Source: Heteroscillospira sp050252415 (lineage in GTDB: Bacteria; Bacillota; Clostridia; Oscillospirales; Oscillospiraceae). From it: DNA of 6,612 nt. The position numbers and the translations under genes were made by a program. Below are positions 5,383 through 6,612 of this stretch, piece by piece. The DNA is taken from NCBI GenBank assembly GCA_050252415.1, contig JBFWKZ010000133.1:1-6612 (forward strand). Direction: 5' to 3'. Every line of letters starts with the position of its first letter. Positions within the stretch are counted from its first letter, which is position 1. The notes below the pieces were generated by a model that had not been told where the DNA came from, searched no databases, and worked only from the letters and a program-made list of their open reading frames with translations.

Positions 5383-6096
5383 ATGAACAAAACATTGAAG
5401 AAACATTATTTAACTTTAGTGCAGTTTCTTGGAAAAGCCTTAGGTCCTGATTATGAGGTCGTCCTGCACGACCTTGAGCAAAAAAATGACGATACCATTA
5501 CGGCCGTGTCCAACAACCATATCAGTGGGCGCGAGATCGGAGCTCCCCTTACCAACAAGGCACTGGAAATGATTGCCGAAAAGACCTATGTTGAGCGGGA
5601 TTACATATTACAGTATACAGGAGTTTCAGACGATAATCATCTGCTATGCTCAAATACGATGTTCATTAAAGACGATGACGGAAAACTTCTCGGCATGCTC
5701 TGCATCAACTTTGACGGCAGCCGATACAGTAACGTTTGTAACCAGGTTTTGAGCCTCTGTTATCCTCCGCATTTCATTGCGGAGCACGGCATAGAATTCA
5801 ATGCGCTGCAAAAGAATATCTCATCTGAAACGCTTCCCAACGCCGAACATTTTCCAAAATCCATCACGGAAGCGATGGAAACAACGATCCGTCAGGTCAT
5901 ATATAACTATCCGGTAAATGAGGTATCACGTCTCACGCAAAATGAAAAAATTGAGATCGTCGGAATACTCAATAAAAAGGGTATCTTTCAGCTCAAGGGT
6001 GCCGTCAGTCAGGTCGCCGAGATTTTGGAGACCTCTGAGGCCAGTATTTATCGGTATCTGTCAAAACTGAATCGTCAGAATAGTGATGAAAATTGA
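5383..6096 (+). CDS. YheO-like PAS and helix-turn-helix transcriptional regulator
   Basis: This 237-residue cytoplasmic DNA-binding protein has the two-part plan of the YheO family. A YheO-like PAS domain spans about residues 8-118 (YEVVLHDLEQ at 24-33, ISGREIGAPLT at 47-57, MLCINFDGS at 105-113). A C-terminal helix-turn-helix spans about 185-230 (LTQNEKIEIVGILNKKGIF, then LKGAVSQVAEILETSEASIY). The PAS part probably senses a small molecule. The divergent position next to the cysteine desulfidase gene suggests it reads cysteine or sulfide status and controls that gene and its own. This role is inferred from context, since E. coli cyuA is controlled by an unrelated Lrp-type regulator. Four cysteines (C89, C107, C119, C126) lie in or just after the PAS domain. 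GGTG or AGGA before the ATG gives only a weak ribosome site. A terminator lies about 35 bp after the stop. Confidence 0.85.
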   Translation: MNKTLKKHYLTLVQFLGKALGPDYEVVLHDLEQKNDDTITAVSNNHISGREIGAPLTNKALEMIAEKTYVERDYILQYTGVSDDNHLLCSNTMFIKDDDGKLLGMLCINFDGSRYSNVCNQVLSLCYPPHFIAEHGIEFNALQKNISSETLPNAEHFPKSITEAMETTIRQVIYNYPVNEVSRLTQNEKIEIVGILNKKGIFQLKGAVSQVAEILETSEASIYRYLSKLNRQNSDEN

Positions 6097-6120
6097 ATCA
6101 AACATTCGCTTGCAACGCGC

Positions 6121-6169
6121 TATAATAAAACCCCATTTGCTTATGTAAAACAAGTGGGGTATTTTTTAT
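6121..6169. terminator. Bidirectional intrinsic terminator between the regulator and TRAP permease genes
   Basis: Bases 6130-6139 (ACCCCATTTG) pair with 6151-6160 (CAAGTGGGGT) in a 10-bp stem with one G-U pair and an 11-nt loop. On the plus strand it is followed by ATTTTTTAT. On the minus strand it is followed by TTTTATTATA. It can therefore end both convergent genes. The 6170-6248 remainder holds only a weaker hairpin. Confidence 0.85.
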
Positions 6170-6248
6170 AGCACCGGAAAGGGCTCGCTTTTGTTTTGTA
6201 ACGGCAGCAAGCCCTCCAGCCATTTAATATGTTTGTATAAAAACGCTT

Positions 6249-6612
6249 TTACACTATAGAGGGTGTTGAAGGATGATTCCTTGCACCAAAAAATCTCTGG
6301 TACAAAATAAATGCGGCAAGGATGGCTATTCCGACGATATCCGTCGTACTTCCCACCGCAATGAAGCTAAAGGCAGAAGACGCCAGAATAATACGTTTAA
6401 GCGGATTTAAGTATCCAAAGAAATAGCCCTGCACTGAGCCCGCAATCAAATATACCCCTACAAATGCGGTAATCGTCGATTGTATGATCAGCAGAGGAGT
6501 TCCCTCGAGCAGGAGGGCGGGATTATAGGCGGCAACAAATGGGACGATATACGCCACCACAGCAAGTGCCGAAGCAATAAAGCCTGTTTTCATCGGTTGT
6601 GATTCCGCAACG
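6249..6612 (-). CDS. TRAP transporter permease, C-terminal fragment (gene continues past the right edge)
   Basis: The reading frame is open to the window edge, so this is the last 120 residues of a longer protein. A start at the ATG at 6593 is unlikely, because the codons before it (VAESQP) continue the coding sequence and no ribosome site precedes it. The motif PMKTGF...VPFVAAYNPALLLEGTP resembles the C-terminal part of fused 4TM/12TM TRAP permeases, which import organic acids or related solutes with a periplasmic-type binding protein and a sodium gradient. About four hydrophobic membrane stretches are visible (residues near FIASALAVVAYIVPF, STITAFVGVYLIAGSV, IILASSAFSFIAVG, TDIVGIAILAAFILY). 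A polar tail ends the protein. The substrate cannot be told from this part. It is convergent with the regulator gene, so it is not in one operon with it. Confidence 0.78.
   Translation of the reverse strand, partial: VAESQPMKTGFIASALAVVAYIVPFVAAYNPALLLEGTPLLIIQSTITAFVGVYLIAGSVQGYFFGYLNPLKRIILASSAFSFIAVGSTTDIVGIAILAAFILYQRFFGARNHPSTPSIV

Noticed and set aside
6180..6215. Hairpin AGGGCT...AGCCCT near the end of the TRAP permease gene
   Set aside because: The stem is short with a mismatch and an 18-nt loop, and on the minus strand it lacks a proper T-run. The hairpin at 6130-6160 is a much better terminator.

Overview
The window looks like chromosomal DNA of an anaerobic Gram-positive bacterium of the class Clostridia, probably close to Oscillospiraceae/Eubacteriales. 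The clues are purine-rich Shine-Dalgarno sites, sigma-A type promoters, an exported S-layer-homology (SLH) protein, an oxygen-sensitive Fe-S cysteine desulfidase and a TRAP transporter permease fragment. This assignment is inferred from gene families and sequence style. No rRNA, tRNA, IS element or CRISPR array was seen.

Layout. (1) 126-1877 (+) encodes a SUV3-like DExH-type RNA helicase with all the core motifs. (2) 2001-3572 (+) encodes a secreted protein with a CHAP-like cysteine amidase/peptidase candidate domain, a beta-sandwich linker and three SLH repeats. A strong intrinsic terminator follows it. (3) 3573-3906 has no gene. It holds that terminator, a 22-bp perfect hairpin and a compact hairpin-rich block that looks like a dispersed repeat. 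(4) 3907-5193 (-) encodes an L-cysteine desulfidase of the CyuA/YhaM (UPF0597) family. (5) 5194-5382 is a divergent regulatory region with back-to-back promoters. (6) 5383-6096 (+) encodes a YheO-type PAS plus helix-turn-helix regulator. (7) A bidirectional terminator at about 6121-6169 separates the regulator from (8) 6249-6612 (-), the C-terminal end of a TRAP permease gene that runs off the right edge.

How the parts fit. The best supported functional unit is the divergent pair of desulfidase and YheO-like regulator. The desulfidase would degrade L-cysteine to pyruvate, ammonia and sulfide. The regulator probably controls that gene and its own. The intergenic region carries a good sigma-A promoter in each direction, and the two promoters share a motif in the same transcript orientation at their -10 regions (23 of 30 aligned positions identical). 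That motif is a candidate operator. The helicase and the SLH protein have no obvious functional link. No terminator is visible between them, and the SLH gene's ribosome site can pair with a sequence 80 nt upstream, so read-through RNA might be translated poorly. I see no clear evidence of a wholly new system. The most original signals are the shared operator-like motif, the candidate ribosome-site sequestration and the hairpin-rich block.
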